Positions 1 through 11,889 of a stretch of 64,000 nucleotides of DNA are shown piece after piece. The stretch comes from Nemopilema nomurai (Eukaryota; Cnidaria; Scyphozoa; Rhizostomeae; Rhizostomatidae), in the NCBI GenBank assembly GCA_003864495.1, contig ML133376.1, forward strand, positions 248,001 through 312,000, in the 5' to 3' direction. The position numbers and the translations under genes are program-made. Below the pieces are notes generated by a model. The model saw only the letters and a program-made list of their open reading frames with translations, searched no databases and was not told the DNA's origin. Positions within the stretch are counted from its first letter, which is position 1. The number at the start of each line of letters is the position of its first letter.

Positions 1-105
1 GCGCCTCTTTCGAATAAGTCCCATCTCGAACCAGTGTCCCGCTGAGAAGTAAAAGGGATAAATCCCAGGGCGCTTATTCGAGCGATTTCGGTAGTCCAAT
101 AAATT
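1..105. repeat. Truncated end of a dispersed repeat with CGAATAAG motifs
   Basis: The window opens inside a sequence with opposed CGAATAAG/CTTATTCG motifs (near 19-26 and 73-80). The same motif type occurs at the ends of the 54.1-54.5 kb element, so this is probably the remaining part of a related short interspersed DNA element cut by the window edge. No complete terminal repeat pair is visible. Confidence 0.35.
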
Positions 106-863
106 TAGGTAGATTGACTTCAGTCTGAATGTACTCAAACCAAATGTTCTGTCTGCTGATTATTGTTCGAGGCCAGCTGTTCATGCATTCACCGGAAAAG
201 TACATTGGAAGGTTTTGTTAACAGAAGTTTTCTGCCAGACACTCATCATGTTGGTTGTTTCTGGAGAAATTTACATGCACAGTTGATGCCCTTTTGCGCA
301 ATATTCCAGTAAAGTTCACGTGAACTTTCGATGTGACTGTTTAATCTTGCTAAATTCGCATTGAAGTCAGTTGTCTGCTCGAAAAAATACTTAGAAATCA
401 ATGGAGATTATGGACGCCAACACAGGAAGCGGTTAGAGGGGATGTAGGCAATGTAAACCCGGCAAATGTGTCCGATATTCATCCGGCCCCCCTACATTTT
501 GTACAGCAAGATATTTTTCAAGGCGATATAGAGAGAAATAGAAATAAAATCGTAATATTCACAATCTGCCCTCCCCCCCCCCTTTCTAACAAAAATCGCC
601 AGCCCTCTGCTTCAACACTAAGACCAATCAGATGCTTTCTCGTTAAATATTGCTAAACATGATTAGAGGCTTTCCTTTAAGTTTATAAAAATGAAAAGGA
701 AAGGGTTTTTAGATCTAAAAGGAACGCATGACGATTGATGATAGGAATGTGTTAATGGAAGCTGCGGGGCAGGGTAGCCTCGATCCGGATCTTTTGGCGC
801 CATTTCTGTTACTTGCATGTTTGTTGCGGGGCAAAAGATTTTTAAAAAACCCCGTTGATAAAG
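106..863. other. Upstream region of RPA2, no gene recognised
   Basis: This is AT-rich sequence with one run of ten C near 572. The short ORFs have no recognisable protein features. A more GC-rich patch at about 760-840 lies just before the possible first RPA2 exon and is the likeliest promoter or 5' UTR region. No TATA box or other defined element could be assigned. Confidence 0.3.
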
Positions 864-873
864 ATGAGTTTGC
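864..873 (+). other. RPA2: Possible first coding micro-exon of RPA2
   Basis: ATG AGT TTG C is followed by a good donor (GTAAGT at 874). Joined to the acceptor at 1668/1669 it reads in frame into the recognised RPA2 start as M-S-L-P-N-M. Splice signals and phase fit, but ten coding bases are weak evidence. The alternative is a purely untranslated first exon with translation from 1674. Confidence 0.4.
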
Positions 874-1673
874 GTAAGTTGCAGATATTATCACAATTTT
901 TAGATGTGTATTTCGTTAAATGCTTCATTTACTTAATGATTATGCAGAGTTTACATAATTAAATGCTACATGGACATCTAGATGGATTTATGCATGTGGT
1001 AATATATTAAACCTGAATTTAAAGTTGATTTGCTGAACTGTGAGAAAGGTGATATATAAAGCTCCTGCATTCTGAAGACCCCTAATTCATGATATATTTA
1101 ATTTTAGAACACAGGAAATAAAACATATCATTTTATTAAATTGGACATCGTATGAACTAATTAGTTTATCACCTGGTTTTCTGGCAGCTTTGAATGAGAT
1201 TTTCAAGCAAAGGACTACCAACATAAGGCATTTTTCTACAATCGCCTTTTACGAAAATCATTTCTGCTTGGATAAGCTGAAGCAAAGTTAATTATGAGAT
1301 TAGTCCAATTTGCGATTCTTCAATGTTAATTTAACATTTGAGTATGCATTTGAATTAAGCATACTGGTGATTGCTAGATTGTTGCGTACCGATCTTTGCA
1401 TATGAGTCCTTTGGGTATGTGACTCCAAATTTGATAGATAAGTGAATACAAGGCAAAACACAGAAAAAATTGTGCCATAAAATGTGAGGAAAATGCAGAA
1501 AAAACTAAGCAAAGCATCAAGAATGTAAAAGAATTTTTGAAGCTGAGCTCTCTTCAATCTATTCAAAATATATTCTACATACATCTAAAATATTCTTGAT
1601 AAGTTATATTGTTATTTATGTCCTTTAACACTTTTTAAGTTCCTTTATTTGTTTTCCTTTTTTTTCAGCAAAT

Positions 1674-4600
1674 ATGTTTGGAGGCGGCTACATGGTAAGT
1701 TAATATTAGGCTTGCTGACTCTAATGTTAAGCTTCAAAATTCCTGTCTAGACAAGTTTAATTTTGTAGATTTACGGAATACATATTAACGCAAGAGGTTT
1801 TTCAGTTTTATTTCAAAAAGGTTTCATGAATAACTTTTAAATTTATCAGTGGTTTTGTGGAAAATTTATCAATTGTTAATTTTTCAAAGAAATTTAAAGA
1901 TTGATTCATGTCTGACTTGAGCAGATTTGTGGTAGAAGACTATCTGCAGATGGCAACAAACTGAACTGAAAAATACATTTAGGGCTTTTGGAGCATGCAT
2001 CATCTTTATTGACCTACAATGCAAAAGAACCACACTTTCGTATATATTATTTCACTCAATTTTTTCTAAAGGAAAAACAAGGACTTTGGTCTTCTACTTC
2101 TTAGTAAATAAAAGGCTTGCCTGCTATTTGGCTTGAAAATTTTAATGCTCTGATTTCCATTTGTTCTAGGACATGGGTGGCGGTGGTGGCGGTGGTGGTT
2201 TTATGACTGATGATTCACCATCAAGATTGGATACATCACAAACAAAGAAGGTATAAACATGAATGGAATAGAATGCCTATGGTAACAGATTTCCTTGAAG
2301 CAGCAAGATGCATTTTGTAGAAAACATTTAAAAACGATTTAAAAAATGAAATTTAATAAATTATGAAATTTTGCTCCATAATTTATAAAACATAATAAAA
2401 CTGGTTGTATACATCAAAATTATTCTTCATTTACAGACTAAGTCACTGAGGGAGACTCTTTGGCCAGTAACAAATGCAATGTTGTATAAAGCAGAGTATG
2501 ACAACATATCTGAAATGTTCAAATTTGATGAAATTGAGCTGCATCAGGTGAGGGGTGATTGAGAACTGACTTGTTTAGGATTGCATCTTGATAAAACTTC
2601 TGGCATTGAAATTAAGATTATTCAAGTTATTCATTCAGATAGTTGAATTTGACTGCATATTTTGTACTAGTGTGCCTAAGTTGTGGGTAGAAGTGTTCAT
2701 TGCACAAAGTTGATATATGCGCATTAAGATTTTTAAATGCAGTAAGGGATGCCCTAGAACTGAAGGTGCAATTTAAAAAAGACAACTTTGGCCACAGGAT
2801 AAATGATGACATGTTATGTAAGAGCAATATCTGAACAAATCAAAATGTAGATTGACGATTTCCTCAAAAATGGAGGTGAACTGATTCAGCTGCCGATTAT
2901 GGATATGTTTAACAGGTATTCATTTGAAGCAACTGAATCAAAATTTCAAAATAATCTAGACTTTTATCAGCTGTACAATATCTAGAGGTGACAGTGTTTA
3001 ATGAATGCAATAGTTACCTTACTAGAGCTTCTTGTTTGTCTTGTGTAAGTTTTGAAATAATATGACTGTTGAAATGAACCTTATTCTGAAGGATCCTTTG
3101 ATAATAAATTCATGGGGGCTGCTTTATATGTTAAATGTTTCTATTTCAACTCAGGTTACAATGGTTGGTGTTATTAGAGAAGTTCAGGAATCTTCTACAA
3201 ACATCCTTTACAAAGTTGATGACATGACTGCTGATAGTATTACTGTTCGCAAGTGGATTGAACCAGATGTAATTCTTTCTGTTTCTAATTTAATGGGCAA
3301 AGAATTAATTAGGCATGTGTATGGTCATTGCAAATTTTGACTGAATTTTATTTCCCCTTTTTTGAAAGATGATAATTTTACTTGTTCAACTTGCAAGATA
3401 TATTGCTGTATTTGATATGCCATTTATGACAAATATGCTGCAACTTGAATAAATATGCATACAATCAAGCAACATTTCATATGAGAGGTTTTTGAATTGT
3501 AGCAGTGTTGATAAGAGGGTTCATGTAATTATCTTTGTAACACAGGAAAACCCTGCTGAAGCAATTAGAAGATCACAATACCGGTATGTTTTTCTTTAAC
3601 CCCAGTATTCTTGAAAAGGCCTGCTCAGTATATATTACATGTTGCATTTTGAAATATGCTTAAAAAAGTATTGCTCCAAGTTCCACCCCCAGTGTTTTCT
3701 GTTGTCATAAGGAAATTAGAAATTTGTGATCTCTTTGATTGATATATACATCTTTTCTCACTATATACTTCTTTCTGCTAACATATATCTATAAAACTAT
3801 TTCTTCTGCAAGAGAATTACTTTTTTTACCTATAATTGTGTTGCCTGTAATATAAGTACCAAATTGACCTGATAGCAGGAATAAATTATTGTTGAAAAGA
3901 GAACTTTTTTATCAATTGTAGCGAAAATTCATATGTTCGAGTGTATGGGCATATGAAGTCACTTCAAGACAAAAAGTGCCTTGTGGCTTTCAAAATTACA
4001 CCAGTTGAAGATTTTAATGAAATTACCTACCACATGCTAGACGTCATCTATTCATTTCTTCACAAAGCAAAGGTAAATATAATATACTTTTCTTTAAGTT
4101 TAATGTTAAAGATTTGTACTTTGAATGGCTGATTATACAGTTGTTTTTTACAGTACTGTTGTTCACCTACTGCTAATATTTAGCCCTAGAATTTTTTGCT
4201 TGTTTAAGCCATCTGCTTTTTATTTCTTGAACAGGTCATTGACAAAGGGAGTGGCAATGTAGGTGGGGTTTTCAATTCAGACCCTGTTGGATTGGCTAGC
4301 AGTAAAGTCTTTTCTGCACCCAATACTGGTGGAATGTCTGCACTTGAGAAGCAGATTCTTGATTTGGTTCATACATGTCGAGAAGTGCAAGGAGCTTCAA
4401 TTGAATCAATGAAACAGCAGATTCGAGGAGTAACCGAGGCAAAGATAAGGTATGATGAATCAGATGAAAAGCATTGAAAACAGGGTCCTTTCTATAATGT
4501 GAAGCAAGCTGATAGTAAAAGAATGGTCACAAGCATCATATAAATCACACCATGTGAAGGAAAATATCTCACATCTGATTAGGTGTAATCAGATTCAGCT

Positions 4601-5203
4601 AAATTGCTCCCTTTTTTAAAGAGAAAAAGATATGAATTGGTCTTTGAATACCTTTGGAAATGCAGAGCGTTATAACCGGAATGAAAAAATACTCCAATAA
4701 AATGAACATATATATGACTTTCAAAATATTTATTAGGAATTTTTGATGATGATAGTTCTATTGATTAAATTAATTGTTTTGTGATTTATACTTTTTAAAT
4801 CTCTTTCACTGGCCAAAAGCAAACGATTTTGCATCAGAGTAATACATGATTGTGGAATTTTCTTGTACCGAATCCTTGTATTCCGAAATATTAGAGCCAT
4901 GAGAATTAAAATTGAGAGGTGAATTCTTGTGATATTGTTGAGCTTTTTCATTAAGTTTGTTATGTTATGCTTCTTATGTTCTTGGGTTCTGCAATTCTCT
5001 CCAGAAACCAATCAAATCTTTCTAGTATTACTGCCAAATAGAATGTAATTATCTTAGAGGATGAAACTTCTCTATAAACTTATTTTATAATGTAGGTAAT
5101 ACTATTTTTTTCTAGGGAAACTGTGGATTTCTTGAGCAATGAAGGTCACATATATTCTTCAATTGATGAGGAACACTTCTTATCAACATCTGCTAGGATG
5201 TGA
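1674..5203 (+). CDS. RPA2: Replication protein A 32 kDa subunit (RPA2), 8 coding exons
   Basis: Exons 1674-1694, 2170-2250, 2437-2547, 3155-3268, 3546-3583, 3922-4072, 4235-4449 and 5116-5203 join in frame with GT-AG introns to give about 272 aa (human RPA2 is 270). The protein is the middle subunit of the single-strand DNA binding RPA trimer, acting in nuclear DNA replication, repair and checkpoint signalling. Visible parts are a Gly-rich N-terminus (eight Gly in a row in exon 2), the OB-fold ([47 protein letters not shown]) and the C-terminal winged helix ending [19 protein letters not shown], nearly identical to the vertebrate tail. The ATG at 1674 follows an acceptor (CAG ending 1668). 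An in-frame ATG at 864 in a possible upstream micro-exon (864-873) would add four residues, MSLP, before Asn and this Met. Exon phases are consistent throughout. Confidence 0.95.
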
Positions 5204-6900
5204 AACAATACTGATAAAAGATGGACCCAAGTAATAACACCAGCCTTTGCCTGCAAACCTTTGAACTAATTAGATACCAATGACCTAAATAGTTTTGAAC
5301 TAATGAAAAGAAACTAGGTGACTTACTCTCTGCCATCAGGGTCCTTGACTGAATTGGCAAAGAGTTTAATATTACTTTTTGTAAAGACAGTGTTCCAGAA
5401 GACAAGTGTAGAATTTTTTTGGTATATCCCCTCTATCAAACTGCCAGCTTATAATATTTAATGGAATATCATTAGTAGGTTTTGCCTGATATTGTCAATA
5501 TATTTTTATAGCGTTAACTAACATCCACAATACATAAGAAATTGCATTGAAATTTCTTAATCTTAAATTGTTTTGAATATTCCACATGCCAGAGTTGATC
5601 CACATCTCTATAAAGTCAATGATGAGATTGTGATTTCTCCATTGTTTTTTCTTCTGGTTATCTTTTTTGGTTAAAGTACTTGGTATTTAACATGGCTTTA
5701 TTTTAAACAAAATTTATAACTGATGAGAAATTACCTTTTTAATTAATTTACACAAGGGAAAAGCTCTTATCCTGTCCTTTCATCTTGAACATGTAATAGA
5801 AAGCGAGTTTCCTTATCTCCTTTAACACTTTTACAATTCTTGAAATAACATTTTGCAATTAATATACCAAATCAAAAACAATCTTATATTTATGTCAACA
5901 CTGCATATAAACAGATAATTTATGCTTGGATGAATCTGCACAACATTTGGCAAAACTAGGCACACAAGAACTTAATATTATAGCAATACCAGAGTTCAAG
6001 TTAATATTCTCACTGTCTCTTAAAAAGGTGAGAAAAATAAATATTGCAGATATCTTTGTCCTTTGGCACATACATCCTGTAAGCATTGTCAGTATGCTTA
6101 CAAACCCTTCACTGGTGAAGTACATCAACACAAAAAATCCTCTTTTATTTGCAAACAACATTTTATGTCAGGAATGTAAACATACAACTATAGGTTGAGC
6201 AAAAACAAAGAAAAGAGAAATAAATAATGATAGTCACTCCAGCTTACATTGGTCAGTATCATGAAAGAAATTGAATTTGATTGGAAAAGGAAAAATGTAG
6301 ACTCATTCGTAAGTTTGTTAGTCAATCTTTTTATCCCAATGAAAGAACTAAAAACCTTAGGCCATTAAATATTGAAATAGTAGAAAACAGGGCCTTAAAC
6401 AGGTCTTTTGTCATGTCTCAAAAAAATTTCAGTTGCAGAGGAATTTTTCAAAAATCACGACAATACAAACATGTTTTTTGAAACTTATTGAAGTTTGTCT
6501 TTCAGACTAACAGACACACGCAAGACATAAGAGAAAATTAAGAAATAAATAGAAAGCAAGATACTGTTACTTGACTACATGTGATTTGGTTTTCTTGTAT
6601 TCCAAAATTTCTTTAAATGTATGATGAATACTTTGGACTTCACCTTCTAAGGAACTTTAAATTTGGTTTGCTATGCTCTTAAGATAAATAATCAACATTT
6701 TATGTTAAAACTTGAAAGAATTAAAATCATATAAAAATATTTTCCATCAGTCAGTGGGTAAAAATATGACTGACTAAATGACAAAGAACTACACTTTGTG
6801 TCACATAAAACTCAAATAATGTTCAACACTACAAAAATAATTAACAATGAATTGACTTTTTAAAAAAGCCTGACCATGCTTATTTTTAATGTTGCTAAGG
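5204..6900. other. Convergent intergenic space / 3' UTRs of RPA2 and the PQ-loop gene
   Basis: This is AT-rich sequence between the RPA2 stop (+) and the PQ-loop stop (-). Overlapping 88-90 aa ORFs on both strands at 5895-6198 and a 66-aa ORF at 6281-6481 have no recognisable domain and look like chance ORFs in UTR-like sequence. AATAAA occurs near 6036 and 6219 on the + strand, but neither can be tied to RPA2 with confidence. Confidence 0.4.
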
Positions 6901-9559
6901 TCAAACATTGTTTTCCCTAAATATTCTGTAATGCATGTTGGCTAAAGCATCACTACAACACTCACTTGTGCACTCAGCATAGTCTCTGTAAAGAGTTACC
7001 GCTACAAGAATAAAGATCACCAAAAGTGGCACAAAGAGTAGCCAATTGAGTCCAAGTAGGAGAACAGTTAAACATGTCAGAGCAAGAAGGGTAGCAACTT
7101 CAAAAACACCTATGAATATCTGCCACACGGCCATTCCTTTTAAGGTCTCAATCACTGTTGGTTTAAAGGAATTTGTGTTTGTTGTTGACTCTTGATCTGA
7201 AAAAACATCATCTTGTACCACAGAACTTGTTGTAGAACTTCTATGTTCACGGAACGCGAAGAAGTCATCATTTTCACCATTCGAAAACTGACCACGGCTG
7301 CTTCCATACTTTGTTATTCTTTCCTTTTTAGCTTTATTCTTAGTGATTGGCTCTCGGAACCAAATCAGCTGGAAATTAGACATTGTATTTTAGGATGACA
7401 TTTTGGCATGTTGAATATAAAGGGGGATAAAAAGATACAAAAATGATCCACAATTATGCCTCTAGATGCCTATTTATATATGTGTACTCAACGTTCAAAT
7501 TTATCCAACTTTAGATGAAGCCTAAAGTCAGTATTGGGCCAAAGATAAAGAAGTTTCTTATTTATCATAAAAACAGACCTTATAAATATAAAGGTAAATA
7601 GAAATGTTCAATTGATTAGTCCCAATGCAATAAAAGTCAAAAACAAGTTAATTCATCTTGAGCTAGATGTTGATAACTTCAAATTTTAAGATGATGATGT
7701 TTTGCCATTGTGATCTTTCAAATACATCCATCCAAGTACAAAATTGTGCTTCCTGGATACACAATAATACTCATAAATCTACTTGAACTGTGAGCAAACA
7801 TTAGAAAGCATTTGATCCTGTGAGTATCTGAGACAACGATTGGGACAGAATCAGGAACTCCTATTCCTGACAAAAAACATTCACGCAAGGAGTAAATATG
7901 ATAAAATCAAATACCTGCAAACAGTTGATGTGGCTTATATAAGCACCAACATAGACCATACTTTTAAACTTGATTGATGTTTCAAGGACATAAAAGGGCA
8001 GGAACTCAAAGGTCCATCCAACTGCTGTCAAGACCACTGAAATGTTGGATTGTCCAAGCGTGCTTCTTTCAGATATGTTGAGAATTACCTATCACCAGAT
8101 TGAAAATGAGTTAAAAGGGGCTTACATGTTGCAAAATTCATTCTTATAGGATGTAATGAATACAAAAGAATTTCGATCAGCAGGCAAAAAATTAAATTTC
8201 ATAAGTTAGCATATAAACTTGCATTCCAGCATGGTTTCTTGATAGAAGTCAAAATTCAAAATCTTTTTAAGGAAAAATCAGAATATTTAGACTTTCTAAA
8301 CAAAGTTTTTCAAAGCTTTGATTAACAGAGTTCTAATTTCTAAAAACCCAGATTCTTATAAAAAACGGAATGGTTTACCTCTTGGAATGTTTTATAAGCA
8401 TAAATCATATTCAACATGAAATGAATTTAGCAGTAAAGTGAAGTGTTAGATTTTTTTGTTTTCTGATAGCTTTCTATTTGCAGTAAAATAAGCAAACATC
8501 TCTGAAGCTCTCTGTGCATTGGTTAGCATGTAAAAGTATATTGCTGTTTACAAAGTCTAAGTAAATAAATGCAGAATCTAGGGTGAAACATCATGGTTTA
8601 TTGCTTATCAATAAGACATGATTCATGCTGATCTTTCACCAAGACCCTGTACTCTAAAGATGGTGGTATGGTAGATATTTAGAAGAATGAGCTCAGCCTT
8701 TCAGTTGTTTGATTGCAGACTGCTCATTTATTCACCTTCACTCAGAAATCTGAGGCTAGTATGTACAAGCCCCCAAAACCAACGGCTTGAGCTCTACCCC
8801 TTCTGTGAAATAGAATTGCCCCCAAAATACCTCCAAAACTAACTAGGTTTGAGGCTAGTATGTTTCATGCTGCATTAGAAGTTGATTTGATTGCCACTAC
8901 AAGGGAAAAGGAAATGCTTTTGCTTTCTTGCTACAGGCAAAATCACTCCAATAATCAACACCTGTGGAATTTTTCAGGGAGGAAATGATGCAAATTTTTG
9001 TTATGTATACTGCAAATCTACACTGCGCTCAAGGTCCTTTTTTGTACTTGGATTGTTAGAAAGAAAAAAGTGTAATTACTTGTGGCAAAACACAAACTGA
9101 GTATATTATGATAGCAATCCATTCCATTTTGTTTGCTCCTCCAACATTTGGCACAGCAACTTCTATTGCAATAATGGCAAGCCACAGAACAATAGTTGTT
9201 CCAAAGAGGGTGACTTTAAACCTGATATCTTCTTTAGAATACAACCAGAACTGGAAAAGCAACCCAGCTGACGTTATGCAGTAGACAACGGACACTATCT
9301 TGAAATAAATGTTCTTTGAGGAGATTTGGAAGATGAAGAATGCATGCACCAAGTTTGCAGTAGAAAGTGCAGCTGCCCATAATGAGCTCAGTCCTTTTGT
9401 TGACTTTAGGTACGAGTTTTTATGGAGTTGAGGCACGAGTGAGAATACAAAAGATGTTGCTGATACATAATAGCAGAAAGTTGCCAAGCCACAAACGACC
9501 ACAGTCAAATCTGACTGACAATGAAAAGATAATCCTGCAGATGAATTTTCATGCGACAT
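6901..9559 (-). CDS. PQ-loop (cystinosin/SWEET-like) seven-helix membrane protein, 3 exons
   Basis: On the minus strand, exons 9559-9080, 8088-7915 and 7368-6901 join in phase 0 to about 373 aa. Helices are predicted near residues 18-44, 57-77, 85-107, 114-136, 147-165, 177-198 and 203-221. A Pro-Gln pair sits in helix 1 (FSLVPQLHKN, residues 43-44) and another in helix 5 (VCVLPQ, 159-160, at the exon 1-2 junction). PQ pairs in helices 1 and 5 of a 7-TM protein define the PQ-loop family, which includes lysosomal cystine and cationic amino-acid exporters and sugar transporters. Residues about 222-300 are polar and Ser-rich. A further hydrophobic hairpin follows, with helices near residues 308-330 and 332-353, and the tail is Cys-rich. 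The start is the first ATG of the open frame (9559). Substrate and subfamily are not identified. It probably shares a promoter with DIS3L2. Confidence 0.8.
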
Positions 9560-9963
9560 TATAAGGCCTTGTTGTAGTCGTTTGCGTTCTCGATAATAAC
9601 ACCAAGCAGTGTTTTTAGACGAATGCTTTTGCTTCTCCAACAGTTGCAATGTTTAATTTCTAAGAGGTTGTTGTGGAAATGCAGCCCCTTCTCGCTTGCT
9701 CCCATGTCGCATAGCCACTGCTCTCCATTTGCAGAACGTTAAGCCGGACCGGTTGTTGTTTAGGCACCAGAATTGCGATGCATCAACGTTGCGGAGGCGC
9801 TATTGTCTCGATCGCGAGTGAAAGCCTCTCTTTCAGGTGAATTCTTGGTAGCAAACTTTGAAATCCTTTTAGTTCGAAGGATTGCATCGATGTTGCATAA
9901 TATTGTGTTATTTTTGCGACTGCAATCTTCTGTCAGTGTCAAAAGAACTACCAGCTCGGAGAG
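9560..9963. promoter_or_regulatory. Shared bidirectional promoter / 5' UTRs of PQ-loop gene and DIS3L2
   Basis: Only about 400 bp separate the PQ-loop ATG (- strand, 9559) from a strong + strand donor (GAG|GTAAGA at 9963/9964) that probably ends the untranslated first exon of DIS3L2. The centre (about 9700-9830) is locally GC- and CpG-richer than its surroundings and no TATA box is evident, typical of divergent housekeeping promoters. A 64-codon ORF at 9773-9967 does not splice in frame to DIS3L2, so it would be upstream leader at most. Confidence 0.5.
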
Positions 9964-11880
9964 GTAAGAACACTTTTCTCCTTCTTTCAAACTGTCATAG
10001 GCCTTAAGGAAAGTAGAACGTCCTATACTTTGTATTAACTTAGCATTCAGGCCATGTCTAGAGAACTTTTAATAGACACGTCAGTCACTATGAATTACAT
10101 AACTACCATAAAAAATGGGAAATTTCCATCGTTCTAACTCCTTTTTTTCACTGAAAATACCCTATGTGGCTTCATAAGTTGATCTCAATAGCAGTATTCT
10201 TAAAAGATAGCGGATATGCAAATCAAACAGCACAGAAACATATCCAGATCATCCTTTTCGAGGAGTTTTGTGTAAAACATTTCTCTCTCTAGAAAATCAA
10301 ATGTTTCAAGACTTGTGAGAGCCGATGTTAATGCACATTTTAAGTGTAAATTGGCTACATGGCAACATCTTTTATGGAATCCAGTTTGTCAAAACTTACA
10401 CTGATAACAATTTTTGTAATATTGGGCATAAGGTTGTCTTTTAATCTTTGAGTTTTGAGTCAGTCTACATTTCTATGCAAAATGTTATTCTATGTATACA
10501 GAGGGATTTCATCAACTACTGCTACTTTTCTTAAAGAAGGTGTTAAGTGGATGCTGATTGGTCATTATACAGCCAATCATAAACATTTCACCCACCCTAC
10601 TGGTGTTTGTTACCTATTTTTTGTCAGCTTTGGTCATTTTCTGAAGTTTTCCCACTCTGAGGAGTGTCAAACAGAAAGTACATGCATGCAAAAATGAAAT
10701 TTCCAAGGTGTTTCTCAAAATTGTGAAGTTTTGTACCACAAATAATTTATTCAGTTTATCCAAATATTATGTACAGAATCCTTTAGTCTGTGAAAGGGCC
10801 TACAGAAATTCATGCTATTGCTCTCTAATGATTTTTGTAACATTTTATAATTTCATGTCCCTTGTAGCCCCTTCTTGTAAATACAATTTAATGAGAGCAA
10901 TAGCCTTAATTACAAGCTATTCTATTTCTATTTCTTGTTGAGCAGTTGCATAAACAAAAAGTTGCCCAAATTGAAGAGACCAGTAGCTATTTAGCTCACA
11001 TATACTGACCAATTGCCATTTGGTTGGAAAAGTTTCTGACTATTTTGGAAAAGTCATGATGTTTGCTTGATATATTATGTTTAGTTGGTGTTTACCATCA
11101 AAACAAAATAGTCTATGCTAAATATGTCTATTTCTGGAAGTGGTGAAGTTTAAATTAGTTGTGGTGTTACAAAGAAAGTTATCATAGTTTCCTAACAAGA
11201 ATGTCATTCATAAGAATTTCTTAACTTGAAAAAGAAGCAATGGAATTGTGCTAGTGATGTTTCCATTCAGAAGGTTTCTCAACTTGCTAGCCACTGATAA
11301 ACTTTTTTAAAGTTTGTTATTCTTAGAGACCAGTTTTTTGAAATCATAGAACTGACAGTTTCTTTAGTCAGTATAGATATTTAGATCAAATCTTAGTTAG
11401 GGAAGATTTGCAGTCTTTGTAATATGAAAATAGGTAGCGTGTGGCATTTTGCACGCCTTGATTACTTTGCGCGTGCGATGGCGATGTGAACGACTTTTTA
11501 TCAGTTGTTTCTCATACCTGTTGTCAAGAACTAGGTGCTGCTTTTAAGGAGACTTTGAATTTGGCGACTTTGAGTTACCCCTTCTTTGAAAATCTTCGAA
11601 ACATAAGCAATTTTAAAAAGATTTTGTGGCAAATTCTTTGTTTTGCGCGTGCCATGATTAGCACGCCTTGGACAATTTGCGTGTGTGTGGATCGCACACC
11701 TCAAATTACAAAGACTGATTTGACATTCTATCTGTTCATTTGCAGTGTAAGGAAATTCATCTCAATATTTTTCTTCTATTCAAGTTTTGACTGGCCTGTG
11801 AGGTACATGGTATATTGTTTATGTAAAGTTTGTAGTTAGTCAATTTAGCATTACAGTTTTTAATTCTAGGTTTCTTTTAG
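9964..11880 (+). other. DIS3L2: Probable 5' UTR intron of DIS3L2
   Basis: This GT-AG interval runs from the donor at 9964 to an acceptor at 11879-11880, nine bases before the DIS3L2 ATG. It contains AT-rich sequence and short unconserved ORFs (10455-10941 and 11486-11839) in which no domain is recognised. An alternative acceptor lies at 11868-11869. The intron is inferred from splice signals only. Confidence 0.45.
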
Positions 11881-11889
11881 CTGACATCA

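Noticed and set aside
9560..9649. 30-residue upstream extension of the PQ-loop protein
   Set aside because: It begins at TTG; the first ATG is at 9559 and the extension is polar and unlike the family.
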